From Planctomycetota bacterium (GTDB lineage: Bacteria > Planctomycetota > UBA1135 > UBA2386), in NCBI GenBank assembly GCA_016793305.1, contig JAEUHU010000523.1:1-5678 (forward strand): a DNA stretch of 5,678 nucleotides. Reading direction: 5' to 3'. Both the position numbers and the translations under genes were made by a program. Positions 1 through 5,538 of this stretch are shown piece after piece; positions within the stretch are counted from its first letter, which is position 1; each line of letters starts with the position of its first letter. The notes beneath the pieces were generated by a model. The model worked only from the letters and a program-made list of their open reading frames with translations. It was not told the DNA's origin and searched no databases.

Positions 1-223
1 ACCCGCGGCCGTCGAACCGGGCCTTCCAGGTCTCGCCCAGTCCCCACAGCGAGTCGTCCGTCTCGGAACGGTCGAGCCGCACCGACGGGAGCGACAGGCC
101 GCTGGTGACGGTGGTCGTCAGCACGGCCGGCGAGTCGGCAGCGGGACCTTGCGGGGACGAGGCAAGGTCTTGGGCGACGAGAAGTTGGGCGGTCAAGGCG
201 ACCGCGAGGAGCATCGGCTTCAT
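1..223 (-). CDS. Secreted protein of unknown function, N-terminal part only
   Basis: The reading frame starts at an ATG (complement of 221-223) and runs off the left edge, giving 74 residues. The N-terminus MKPMLLAVALTAQLLVAQ is a clear Sec signal peptide: a short basic start, a hydrophobic stretch at about residues 4-16 and a likely cleavage after Ala17 (LVA-QD). A low-complexity Ala/Pro/Ser linker follows, then a segment containing SVRLDRSE and LWGLGETWKARF that could be the start of a folded domain. I do not recognise the family. The product should be exported to the periplasm or cell surface. The gene lies 149 bases downstream of dus on the same strand, far enough for its own promoter, but I see no clear promoter or Shine-Dalgarno sequence. 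The signal peptide supports both the frame and the start; the function is unknown. Confidence 0.72.
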   Translation of the reverse strand, partial: MKPMLLAVALTAQLLVAQDLASSPQGPAADSPAVLTTTVTSGLSLPSVRLDRSETDDSLWGLGETWKARFDGRG

Positions 224-372
224 GGGTAGTCCGGCTGGTTCGGGGCGAACGGCACCTGCCGCCGCAACAGGACCAGCGGGAGTGCCGCGCGTTCCGAACA
301 CTCGAGGCGCGAATCCCCGGACCGGCGCGCAGACCTGGCCAACTCCGGAAACGGCACCCCGCTACGTGGTCC
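224..372. other. Gap between dus and the secreted-protein gene, nothing recognised
   Basis: This 149-base gap lies downstream of dus and upstream of the secreted-protein gene, both on the minus strand. I see no terminator hairpin with a T-run after dus, no recognisable promoter pair and no small gene I would defend. An open plus-strand frame through it lacks any recognisable protein features. Confidence 0.5.
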
Positions 373-1440
373 CTACTCCGTGCAGCTCTGCAGCGACGGC
401 ACCACCGCGTCGGCTGCCGTCAGCTCCCGCCCCCGCCCCTCGTCGAAGCGGTCGGCGAACACCTCGTCGACCAGCGGTTCCCAGTGCTCGGGTCCGCGCA
501 TCGTCACCAGCCGCTCGCGCGCCCATTCCGGATCGCGGTGGTACTGCCCGTACTTGATCGCGTGCATGCGCGCGTGCGGCAGCGCCCGGCGCGGATCGCC
601 GTAGAACGGCACCGCCAGCTGCCAGTGCCGCAGCAGGGCCGCGCGCACCATCGCCATCGTCGGCCGCGGCGCCGGCCGGCCGGCGAGCAGGTCGCGCACC
701 TGGCCGAACACGAACGGGTTGCCGATGCAGCCGCGGGCCACCGTGACGCCGTCGACCTTGGTGTCGCGCAGCATCGCCAGCACGTCGAACGCCGAGAACA
801 GGTCGCCGCTGCCGAGGATCGGGAACGCGCCGACGTGCGCCTTCACCTTGGCGAGGAACGGCCAGCGGCTCGGCCCGACGTACTTCTGGGCCACGGTGCG
901 CGGATGCACGGTCGCCGCGGTGATGCCGCGCGTGATGGCGCCCTCGAGGATCGTCCAGAAGCGCGCCTCGGCCGCCGGCGAGTCGTCGCTGCCGCGCCGC
1001 ATCTTCACCGTGACCGGCACGTCGCCGGCGACCGCCTGCAGCACCGCGTCGACCATCGCCAGCGCCGTGTCGGGTGCCTGCAGCAGCCAGCCGCCGCGAT
1101 GGCGACCGAGCACCTTGTTGACCGGACAGCCGAAGTTCACGTCGACCACGTCGTAGCCGGCGTCGACCATCTCGCGCGCGGCGCGGCCGAACGTGTGCGG
1201 CTCGCTGCCCATCAGCTGCCCACCGACCGGATGGTCGTGCTCGGGCACCGACAGGATGCGGCGCTGCAGCTTGCCCTTCTGCAGCACCAGGGAGTCGAGC
1301 ACCACTTCGTTCAGCGCGTAGGGTGCGCCGTGCTCGCGCGCCACGGTGCGCATCGCCAGGTCCGAATAGCCGCTCAACGCGGCCTGCACGGCGGGCAGGC
1401 CGATCTCGACCTTGCCGAGCCGGAGCGGAGCGAACTGCAT
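373..1440 (-). CDS. dus: tRNA-dihydrouridine synthase (Dus family)
   Basis: This 355-residue protein is an FMN-dependent enzyme that reduces uridines in the tRNA D-loop to dihydrouridine with NAD(P)H, in the cytoplasm. Visible family marks in order are QAALSGYSD (19-27), NEVVLDS (44-50), GGQLMGSEP (73-81), the NFGCP motif with the catalytic-type Cys105, KMRRG with the FMN-contacting Lys146, VHPRT with His179, GSGDLFSA (210-217) and ARGCIGNPF (235-243). The last two form the flavin phosphate site. The C-terminal part from about 262 is the helical tRNA-binding domain. Length is normal for the family. VHPRT instead of the common VHGRT, and GRHRGG after the Cys, match a planctomycete-type subgroup as I remember it. 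The ATG at 1440 was chosen because homology begins there; the open frame upstream is a shadow of the amidotransferase. It is divergent from the amidotransferase with a 129-base gap. The Dus subclass (A, B or C) and the target uridine cannot be assigned from sequence alone. Confidence 0.93.
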   Translation of the reverse strand: MQFAPLRLGKVEIGLPAVQAALSGYSDLAMRTVAREHGAPYALNEVVLDSLVLQKGKLQRRILSVPEHDHPVGGQLMGSEPHTFGRAAREMVDAGYDVVDVNFGCPVNKVLGRHRGGWLLQAPDTALAMVDAVLQAVAGDVPVTVKMRRGSDDSPAAEARFWTILEGAITRGITAATVHPRTVAQKYVGPSRWPFLAKVKAHVGAFPILGSGDLFSAFDVLAMLRDTKVDGVTVARGCIGNPFVFGQVRDLLAGRPAPRPTMAMVRAALLRHWQLAVPFYGDPRRALPHARMHAIKYGQYHRDPEWARERLVTMRGPEHWEPLVDEVFADRFDEGRGRELTAADAVVPSLQSCTE

Positions 1441-1554
1441 CGGCGCAGCGTGCCGGCGGCCGGCCCGGGCGCAAGGGCTCGCTGTTCGGCGCGGCCGGGC
1501 GGCCCTTGCCACCGGCCTCCCCGAACGAGCACCACCACGACGCCGCCGCAGCGC

Positions 1555-1560
1555 TACCCT
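1555..1560 (+). promoter_or_regulatory. Possible -10 box (TACCCT) for the amidotransferase gene
   Basis: TACCCT lies nine bases before the ATG at 1570 in the divergent gap between dus and the amidotransferase gene. It has the TANNNT form and would give a leader of zero to three bases. No Shine-Dalgarno sequence is present. A TTGCCA at 1506-1511 resembles a -35 box but is 43 bases away, too far to pair with it. Confidence 0.33.
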
Positions 1561-1569
1561 GTGGTCGCC

Positions 1570-2427
1570 ATGTGCCGCTTCACGCTCTACCTCGGCCCCA
1601 CCATCCGCCTGTCTTCGCTGGTCGTCGAGCCCGAGCACTCGATCATCGCGCAGAGCGCTCGCAGCAAGAGCCAGGAGGATCCGCTGAACGGCGACGGCTT
1701 CGGCATCGCCTGGTACCCCGACGGCAAGGACGAACTGCCGGCGCTGTTCCGTTCGGTGACGCCGGCGTGGAACAACCACAACCTGCTCGAACTGGCGCGC
1801 GTCGTGCAGAGCCCGGTGATCCTGGCCCACGTGCGCGCGGCGACGAAGCACGGCGGCCAGAGCGAGGCGAACTGCCACCCGTTCCGGCAGGGCCGCCACG
1901 CGTTCATGCACAACGGCGACATCGGCGAGTTCGCGCGGGTGCGGCGGCCGCTGCTGCAGTCGCTCGGCGACGAGGCGTTCGACGTGGTGCGCGGCAACAC
2001 CGACAGCGAGCACCTGTTCGGTCTCGTCGTCGACGAACTGCCGAAGCAGGCCGGCACCGGAGCCGAACGCATGGCGGCCGCATTCGAGGCGGCGCTCCGG
2101 CGGCTGCTGGCGGTCCTGCGGCAGCTCGGCGTGAAGGAGGAGTCGTACATCAACGTCGCGATGAGCGACGGTGAGGAGGCGATCGCCTGCCGCTACACCA
2201 CCGAGGCCGACTACGAGGGCGAGAGCCTGTGGCTGCACACCGGCCGCATCTACGTGTGCGTGAAGGGCCAGTGCCGCATGCTGGCGCCGGAGCGCGGCAG
2301 GGGCTGCGTGCTGGTCAGCAGCGAACCGCTGAGCGACGACCCTGGCTGGGATCCGATCCCGCGCAACTCGCTGGTGCTGGTGCACGCGGACGGCCGCACC
2401 GAGACGCGGCCGCTGCAGGTCGGCTGA
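1570..2427 (+). CDS. Class-II glutamine amidotransferase, YafJ/EgtC-like
   Basis: This 285-residue protein has an Ntn-hydrolase glutaminase domain. After removal of Met1, Cys2 (MCRF) would be the nucleophile, which fixes the start at the ATG at 1570 rather than the in-frame GTG at 1561. Other family marks are GDGFGIAWY (41-49), AHVRAAT (86-92) with the substrate-binding Arg89, NCHPF (101-105), MHNGDI (113-118) with the oxyanion Asn115/Gly116, and GNTDSEHLF (142-150) with Asp145. No second synthase domain is present, so it is a stand-alone glutaminase fold like YafJ or EgtC. EgtC removes gamma-glutamate from an ergothioneine intermediate, but no egtB, egtD or gamma-glutamylcysteine ligase lies in this window, so that role is unproven. 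It may hydrolyse another gamma-glutamyl amide. It is transcribed away from dus, and its stop is 12 bases from that of the converging transporter gene. Class is certain; substrate is not. Confidence 0.92.
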   Translation: MCRFTLYLGPTIRLSSLVVEPEHSIIAQSARSKSQEDPLNGDGFGIAWYPDGKDELPALFRSVTPAWNNHNLLELARVVQSPVILAHVRAATKHGGQSEANCHPFRQGRHAFMHNGDIGEFARVRRPLLQSLGDEAFDVVRGNTDSEHLFGLVVDELPKQAGTGAERMAAAFEAALRRLLAVLRQLGVKEESYINVAMSDGEEAIACRYTTEADYEGESLWLHTGRIYVCVKGQCRMLAPERGRGCVLVSSEPLSDDPGWDPIPRNSLVLVHADGRTETRPLQVG

Positions 2428-2444
2428 CAGCGGGCGCGCTCAGC
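2423..2444. terminator. Hairpin spanning the convergent stop codons, possible bidirectional terminator
   Basis: GCTGA (2423-2427) and TCAGC (2440-2444) are complementary. GCG (2430-2432) and CGC (2437-2439) extend the stem inside after a two-base bulge, with a GGCG loop. The stem includes both stop codons: TGA of the amidotransferase and the complement TCA of the transporter's stop. Neither side carries a T-run, so factor-independent termination is doubtful. The location between converging genes is the main reason to list it. Confidence 0.25.
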
Positions 2445-4122
2445 GCCGTTCGCGCCGTTCGTCCTGGTCGTGCCGCAGGTCCTCGTCGTGGTGCTCGGTC
2501 AGCAGCAGCGCGCCGATCCCGAACGATCCCAGCGCGACCACGATCGGGTACCAGAGTCCGGCGTAGATGTCGCCGGTGAACACCACGATCGACGCGGCGA
2601 TCAACGGCAGGAACCCACCGAACCAGCCGTTGCCGATGTGGTAGGGCAACGACATCGACGTGTAGCGGATGCGCGTCGGGAACAGCTCGACCAGATAGGC
2701 GGCGATCGGCCCGTAGACCATCGCCACGTAGAACACCAGCAGCGTCAGCAGCAGCACGACCTGCACGCGCTCGATCGCCGCAGGGTCCGCAGCCCGGGTC
2801 GTGCCGTCGGCGAGCAGCACCGTGGTGGTCGCGTAGCCCGCGGCGTCGAGCGCTTCGTCGAAGCGCGCCTTGTCGTAGCCCTGCACCTCCCGCCCGGCGA
2901 CCGTGAGCACCAGCGCCTGCCCCGGCCGCCCCGCAGCCAGCGAGAACGGCACGCTGCGGCCGTTCAGGTGGCTCTGCGCCCGTTCGAGTTCCGTGGCCGC
3001 CTGCTTCGCCGGCAGCACGATCCGGCGCGCCGCGTCGCCGAGGGCCGCGACCACGAGCCCGACCGTGCCGTGCGCCTCGCCGGAGTGCAGCACCACGGGG
3101 GCTTCCTGCATGGTCCGCGCCAGCGCCGGGTTCGCCGCCGCGGTGAGCGCGCGGAAGATCGGCACGTAGGTCAGCGCCGCGAGCAGGAAGCCGGCGAGCA
3201 GGATCTTCTTGCGGCCGATCCGGTCGCTGAGCCAGCCGAACAGCACGAAGCACGGCGTGCCGAGCGCCAGTGCCACGCCGATCAGCAGGTAGGCGTCGTG
3301 CCAGTGCACCTTCAGCGTGTTGGTCAGGAAGTAGAGCGCGTAGAACTGCCCCGCGTACCACACCACGCCCTGCCCGGCCGTGGCGCCGAACAGCGCCCGC
3401 AGCACCACGCGCGCGTTCGCCCACACGCAGAAGCTGTCGCGGATCGGCCGGCGCGAGCCCTTGCCCTCGGCCTTCATCTGCGCGAACACCGGCGACTCCT
3501 CGAGCTTCAGCCGGATCCACACCGACAGCAGCAGCAGCACGATCGACAGCAGGAACGGGATGCGCCAGCCGTAGGCCTCGAAGTCGGCGGCGGGCATCGC
3601 CTGCCGCACGCCGCCGACCACGACCAGGGCCAGCAGCAGCCCGATCGTCGCGGTGGTCTGGATCCAGCTGGTGTAGAAGCCGCGGCGGCCCGGTGGCGCG
3701 TGTTCGGCGACGTAGGTGGCGGCCCCGCCGTACTCGCCGCCGAGCGCCAGACCCTGCAGCAGGCGCAGCAGCACCAGCAGGATCGGTGCGGTGACGCCGA
3801 TCGACGCGTAGGTCGGCAGGACGCCGACCAGCGCCGTCGACAGCCCCATCACCAGGATCGTGACGAGGAACGTGTACTTGCGACCGACCAGGTCGCCGAG
3901 CCGGCCGAACACGATCGCGCCGAACGGGCGCACCGAGAAGCCGACGCCGAACAGCCCGAGGCTGGCGAGGAACGCGAGCGTCTCGTCGCCGGGCGGGAAG
4001 AACAGCTTGCCGAACGAGGCCGCGAGGATGCCGTAGATGTAGAAGTCGTACCACTCGAACACGGTGCCGAGCGACGACGCGGTGATCACCGTGGTGACGG
4101 ACCGACCCGGACGAGTGGTCAT
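2440..4122 (-). CDS. MFS metabolite:H+ symporter (ProP/KgtP-like) with periplasmic insert
   Basis: This 560-residue inner-membrane protein is a major facilitator transporter of the sugar-porter-like metabolite:H+ symporter group. Diagnostic features are the TM1 stretch SSLGTVFEWYDFYIYG (16-31), the loop 2-3 motif GRLGDLVGRK (73-82), the TM4 motif LLQGLALGGEYGG (121-133), the equivalent loop 8-9 motif GWLSDRIGRK (296-305) and TM11 entry FPTRIRYTSMSLPYHIGNGW (481-500). Twelve membrane segments can be drawn. A hydrophilic stretch of about 125 residues (roughly 326-451) sits between TM9 and TM10, which by MFS topology faces the periplasm. The C-terminus is highly charged (DEDLRHDQDERRERR). Family members move compatible solutes, dicarboxylates or aromatic acids; the substrate here cannot be read. 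The ATG at 4122 was preferred over a GTG at 4170 because family proteins start shortly before the SSLGTVFEWYDF motif. No Shine-Dalgarno sequence is visible. Confidence 0.9.
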   Translation of the reverse strand: MTTRPGRSVTTVITASSLGTVFEWYDFYIYGILAASFGKLFFPPGDETLAFLASLGLFGVGFSVRPFGAIVFGRLGDLVGRKYTFLVTILVMGLSTALVGVLPTYASIGVTAPILLVLLRLLQGLALGGEYGGAATYVAEHAPPGRRGFYTSWIQTTATIGLLLALVVVGGVRQAMPAADFEAYGWRIPFLLSIVLLLLSVWIRLKLEESPVFAQMKAEGKGSRRPIRDSFCVWANARVVLRALFGATAGQGVVWYAGQFYALYFLTNTLKVHWHDAYLLIGVALALGTPCFVLFGWLSDRIGRKKILLAGFLLAALTYVPIFRALTAAANPALARTMQEAPVVLHSGEAHGTVGLVVAALGDAARRIVLPAKQAATELERAQSHLNGRSVPFSLAAGRPGQALVLTVAGREVQGYDKARFDEALDAAGYATTTVLLADGTTRAADPAAIERVQVVLLLTLLVFYVAMVYGPIAAYLVELFPTRIRYTSMSLPYHIGNGWFGGFLPLIAASIVVFTGDIYAGLWYPIVVALGSFGIGALLLTEHHDEDLRHDQDERRERR

Positions 4123-4133
4123 GGCGGCGCGGC

Positions 4134-4139
4134 ACCATA
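4134..4139 (-). promoter_or_regulatory. Possible -10 box (TATGGT) for the MFS transporter gene
   Basis: On the minus strand, TATGGT ends eleven bases before the ATG at 4122, so a transcript would have a leader of only a few bases. It fits TANNNT. No -35 box stands out at the right spacing. Weak support, listed because the same arrangement is seen at two other genes here. Confidence 0.25.
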
Positions 4140-4209
4140 GCGTGCCCGGCGCAACCCACGCGCGATTCACGCCGGAGGGGGTTGCGCGGCTCGCGAACCG
4201 CGGGCGAAC

Positions 4210-4413
4210 TCAGGCCACGACGTCGACCAGCGTGCCCTTGCCGGGCTCGGGAGCTCCCTTCGGAGCGGCCACCTCGCCGGCGGCGGCGATCATCTGCACG
4301 GCCGCGCGGCCTTCCTGCTTCTGCTGGTTCAGGACCTTGCCTAGCACGGCCACGTCGACGCCGCGCAGCACCAGCGAAGCCCCCTGCGAGGCGACGGAAT
4401 CGGAACCGCTCAT
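4210..4413 (-). CDS. Small YjfB-like putative motility family protein
   Basis: This 67-residue protein has the build of the YjfB 'putative motility protein' family (Bacillus YjfB and many proteobacterial homologues). A helix reads DVAVLGKVLNQQKQEGRAAVQMI (20-42, heptad-like hydrophobics). A Gly/Pro-rich linker follows, and the C-terminus GTLVDVVA fits the family's typical G-x-x-V-D-x-x-A ending. No signal peptide or membrane segment is present, so it is probably cytoplasmic. The molecular role of the family is not established; YjfB is associated with flagellar regulation in Bacillus. The start at 4413 was chosen because the residues before it in the longer alternative (ATG at 4470) are Arg/Pro-rich and overlap the region upstream of the opposite gene. 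It lies 87 bases upstream of the transporter on the same strand and could be co-transcribed with it. No motility gene is visible nearby. Confidence 0.62.
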   Translation of the reverse strand: MSGSDSVASQGASLVLRGVDVAVLGKVLNQQKQEGRAAVQMIAAAGEVAAPKGAPEPGKGTLVDVVA

Positions 4414-4471
4414 GGGCGGCGCATCGGGTGCGCGGCGGAGCCGGCTCGATCCCTGGGCGGAGTGAGCCATG

Positions 4472-4492
4472 GCAACGCCGCGAGGGCGTTGC
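4472..4492. repeat. Perfect 8-bp inverted repeat (hairpin)
   Basis: GCAACGCC (4472-4479) and GGCGTTGC (4485-4492) are exact reverse complements separated by five bases. They would form a stable GC-rich stem-loop in either strand's RNA. It lies in the divergent gap between the YjfB-like gene and the glycosylase. No T-run follows on either side, so it is not a standard intrinsic terminator. Confidence 0.6.
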
Positions 4493-4494
4493 TT

Positions 4495-4510
4495 GCGTGG
4501 CTTCCCACGC
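4495..4510. repeat. Perfect 6-bp inverted repeat (hairpin) beside the previous one
   Basis: GCGTGG (4495-4500) and CCACGC (4505-4510) are exact reverse complements around a CTTC tetraloop. Only two bases separate this hairpin from the one at 4472-4492, and it ends 20 bases before the glycosylase ATG. Its position in a possible 5' leader suggests a regulatory or transcript-stability role, but a chance occurrence in GC-rich DNA is possible. Confidence 0.45.
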
Positions 4511-4530
4511 GGCGCGACAACCTCGGCGGC

Positions 4531-5379
4531 ATGCCCACCTGCACGATCCCGATCCCCGTGGCGCCGCCGTTCGAGCTGCGCCTGTGCCTGTTCGGCCACG
4601 GCTGGGTGGCGCTGGCGCCGCACGACTACGACGAAGCGGCGGCGACGTTCACGACGGTGCTGGTGCTGCCCGACGCACGCAGCACGGACGGCGTGCCCGT
4701 CGACGTCACCCTCGAGCAGGTGGCGGCCGATCGCCTGCAGCTGCGGGTCGGCAGCCACGCGCGGCTGACCGCGGCGCAGCGTCGCACGGTCGCCGAACGG
4801 ATCGGTCACATGCTGCGGCTCGACGAGGACCTCGGTCCGTTCCACGCGATGTGCGAGCAGGACCCGGGCCTGCGCTGGGCGGCGCAGCGCGGGGCCGGCC
4901 GGCTGCTGCGTTCGGCGACGATGTTCGAGGACCTGATGAAGCTGCTGTTCACGACCAACACGTCGTGGGCGGCGACCGAGGCGATGACCAGGAACCTCGT
5001 CACAGCGATCGGCCCGGTGGCGCCGAGCGGCCGCCGCGGCTTCCCGTCGCCGCGGCAGTGCCGGCGCGACGCCGCGTTCTACCGCGACGTCGTGCGGGCC
5101 GGCTATCGCGCCGACGCGGCGCTGCGGCTCGCCCAGGCGTTCGACGACGGCACGCTCGACGACGCGCACTTCCTCCTGCCGATGCCGAGCGACGAACTGT
5201 GGCGGCGCCTCTTGGCCCTGCACGGCTTCGGCCCCTACGCCGCCGGCCAGGCGATGCGGCTGTGCGGCCACTACGACAAGCTGGCGCTCGACAGCTGGTG
5301 TCGGGCCCGGCTCGCCGAACTGGCGGGCCGCAGCAAGCCGCCGAGCGATCGGACCGTCGAACGACGCTACGCGCGCTGA
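4531..5379 (+). CDS. HhH-GPD DNA glycosylase (AlkA-type), ending at an in-frame TGA
   Basis: This is a base-excision repair enzyme of the AlkA/OGG superfamily, which cuts damaged bases from DNA. The N-terminal domain (about 14-100, starting PFELRLCLFGHGWVALAP) resembles the beta-rich domain of this family. A helical domain follows with MFEDLMKLLFTTNTSW (131-146). The helix-hairpin-helix is LLALHGFGPYAAG (227-239). Its hairpin lacks the lysine of bifunctional OGG/Nth enzymes, so it is probably monofunctional. The catalytic Asp is most likely Asp254 in LALDSW. The frame ends at TGA 5377-5379 after 282 residues, but the same frame continues with family-like sequence to 5451, so the protein may have lost its last helix (see the separate entry). 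The ATG at 4531 was chosen because homology starts soon after; a GTG at 4462 would put two hairpins inside the gene. The substrate (3-methyladenine, 8-oxoguanine or other) is not determinable. Confidence 0.82.
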   Translation: MPTCTIPIPVAPPFELRLCLFGHGWVALAPHDYDEAAATFTTVLVLPDARSTDGVPVDVTLEQVAADRLQLRVGSHARLTAAQRRTVAERIGHMLRLDEDLGPFHAMCEQDPGLRWAAQRGAGRLLRSATMFEDLMKLLFTTNTSWAATEAMTRNLVTAIGPVAPSGRRGFPSPRQCRRDAAFYRDVVRAGYRADAALRLAQAFDDGTLDDAHFLLPMPSDELWRRLLALHGFGPYAAGQAMRLCGHYDKLALDSWCRARLAELAGRSKPPSDRTVERRYAR

Positions 5380-5451
5380 GCGCCGTTCCAGGGTCTGGCG
5401 CTGTGGCTCGACCTCACCGCCGACTGGCACCAGCCCGATGCCGAGGACTGA
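5380..5451 (+). pseudogene. Detached C-terminal tail of the glycosylase, in frame beyond TGA
   Basis: Immediately after the TGA at 5377-5379 the same frame reads 23 more codons to a second TGA at 5449-5451. The peptide begins APFQGLALWLDLTADWHQ, which resembles the conserved C-terminus of this glycosylase family (Arg-Tyr-Ala, an aromatic position, then GLALWLDL-type sequence). Read across the stop, the 306-codon product would join RRYAR to APFQGLALW with one unknown residue between. A single G-to-A change of a TGG tryptophan codon would explain it. Whether this is a true nonsense mutation, a sequencing or assembly error, or stop readthrough cannot be told from one sequence. TGA is used as a normal stop by neighbouring genes, so reassignment is unlikely. 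Confidence 0.68.
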
Positions 5452-5526
5452 CGGGCCGGAGCGTGACGCGCTTCCGCCGTACGCCGCGACCTCGGACACC
5501 ACGGTGCATCATGCGGCGACCGCCCC

Positions 5527-5532
5527 TACCAT
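5527..5532 (+). promoter_or_regulatory. Possible -10 box (TACCAT) for leaderless thpR transcript
   Basis: TACCAT fits the TANNNT core of a bacterial -10 element and ends six bases before the GTG start. A transcript starting at the usual distance would begin at or next to the start codon, matching the absence of a Shine-Dalgarno sequence. No convincing -35 box is seen at 17-18 bases upstream. This is inference from position and composition only. Confidence 0.35.
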
Positions 5533-5538
5533 CCGCGC

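Noticed and set aside
1506..1511. TTGCCA as a -35 box for the amidotransferase
   Set aside because: It lies 43 bases from the TACCCT box, far outside the usual 16-18 base spacing.
484..1569. Long plus-strand open frame antisense to dus and continuous with the amidotransferase frame
   Set aside because: It encodes Arg/His/Ala/Gln-rich sequence without any recognisable motif before 1570, while the opposite strand encodes a complete Dus. The amidotransferase needs Cys at position 2, so its start is at 1570.
1441..2385. Minus-strand frame extending dus upstream by about 315 residues
   Set aside because: This stretch lies antisense to the amidotransferase and has composition typical of a shadow frame in GC-rich DNA. 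Dus homology begins at the ATG at 1440.
2470..4140. 556-residue plus-strand frame antisense to the transporter
   Set aside because: The product is Arg/Gln/His/Glu-rich low-complexity sequence, as expected for the complement of hydrophobic codons in GC-rich DNA.
2315..4159. 614-residue minus-strand frame overlapping the transporter
   Set aside because: It is Arg/Ala/Gly-rich and out of frame with the transporter, whose membrane segments and MFS motifs are clear.
4438..4447. GAGCCGGCTC 10-base palindrome as an operator
   Set aside because: A perfect short GC palindrome is common by chance at this base composition, and no second copy or known operator match is seen.
5377..5379. TGA as a selenocysteine or reassigned tryptophan codon
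   Set aside because: Genes at 2425-2427, 2440-2442 and 4210-4212 use TGA as their normal stop, no selenocysteine insertion hairpin is evident just downstream, and selenocysteine is not expected at this place in glycosylases.
4414..5502. Minus-strand frame joining the YjfB-like protein to about 360 upstream residues
   Set aside because: The upstream part is antisense to the glycosylase and shows no motifs. Only the last 67 residues look like a real protein.
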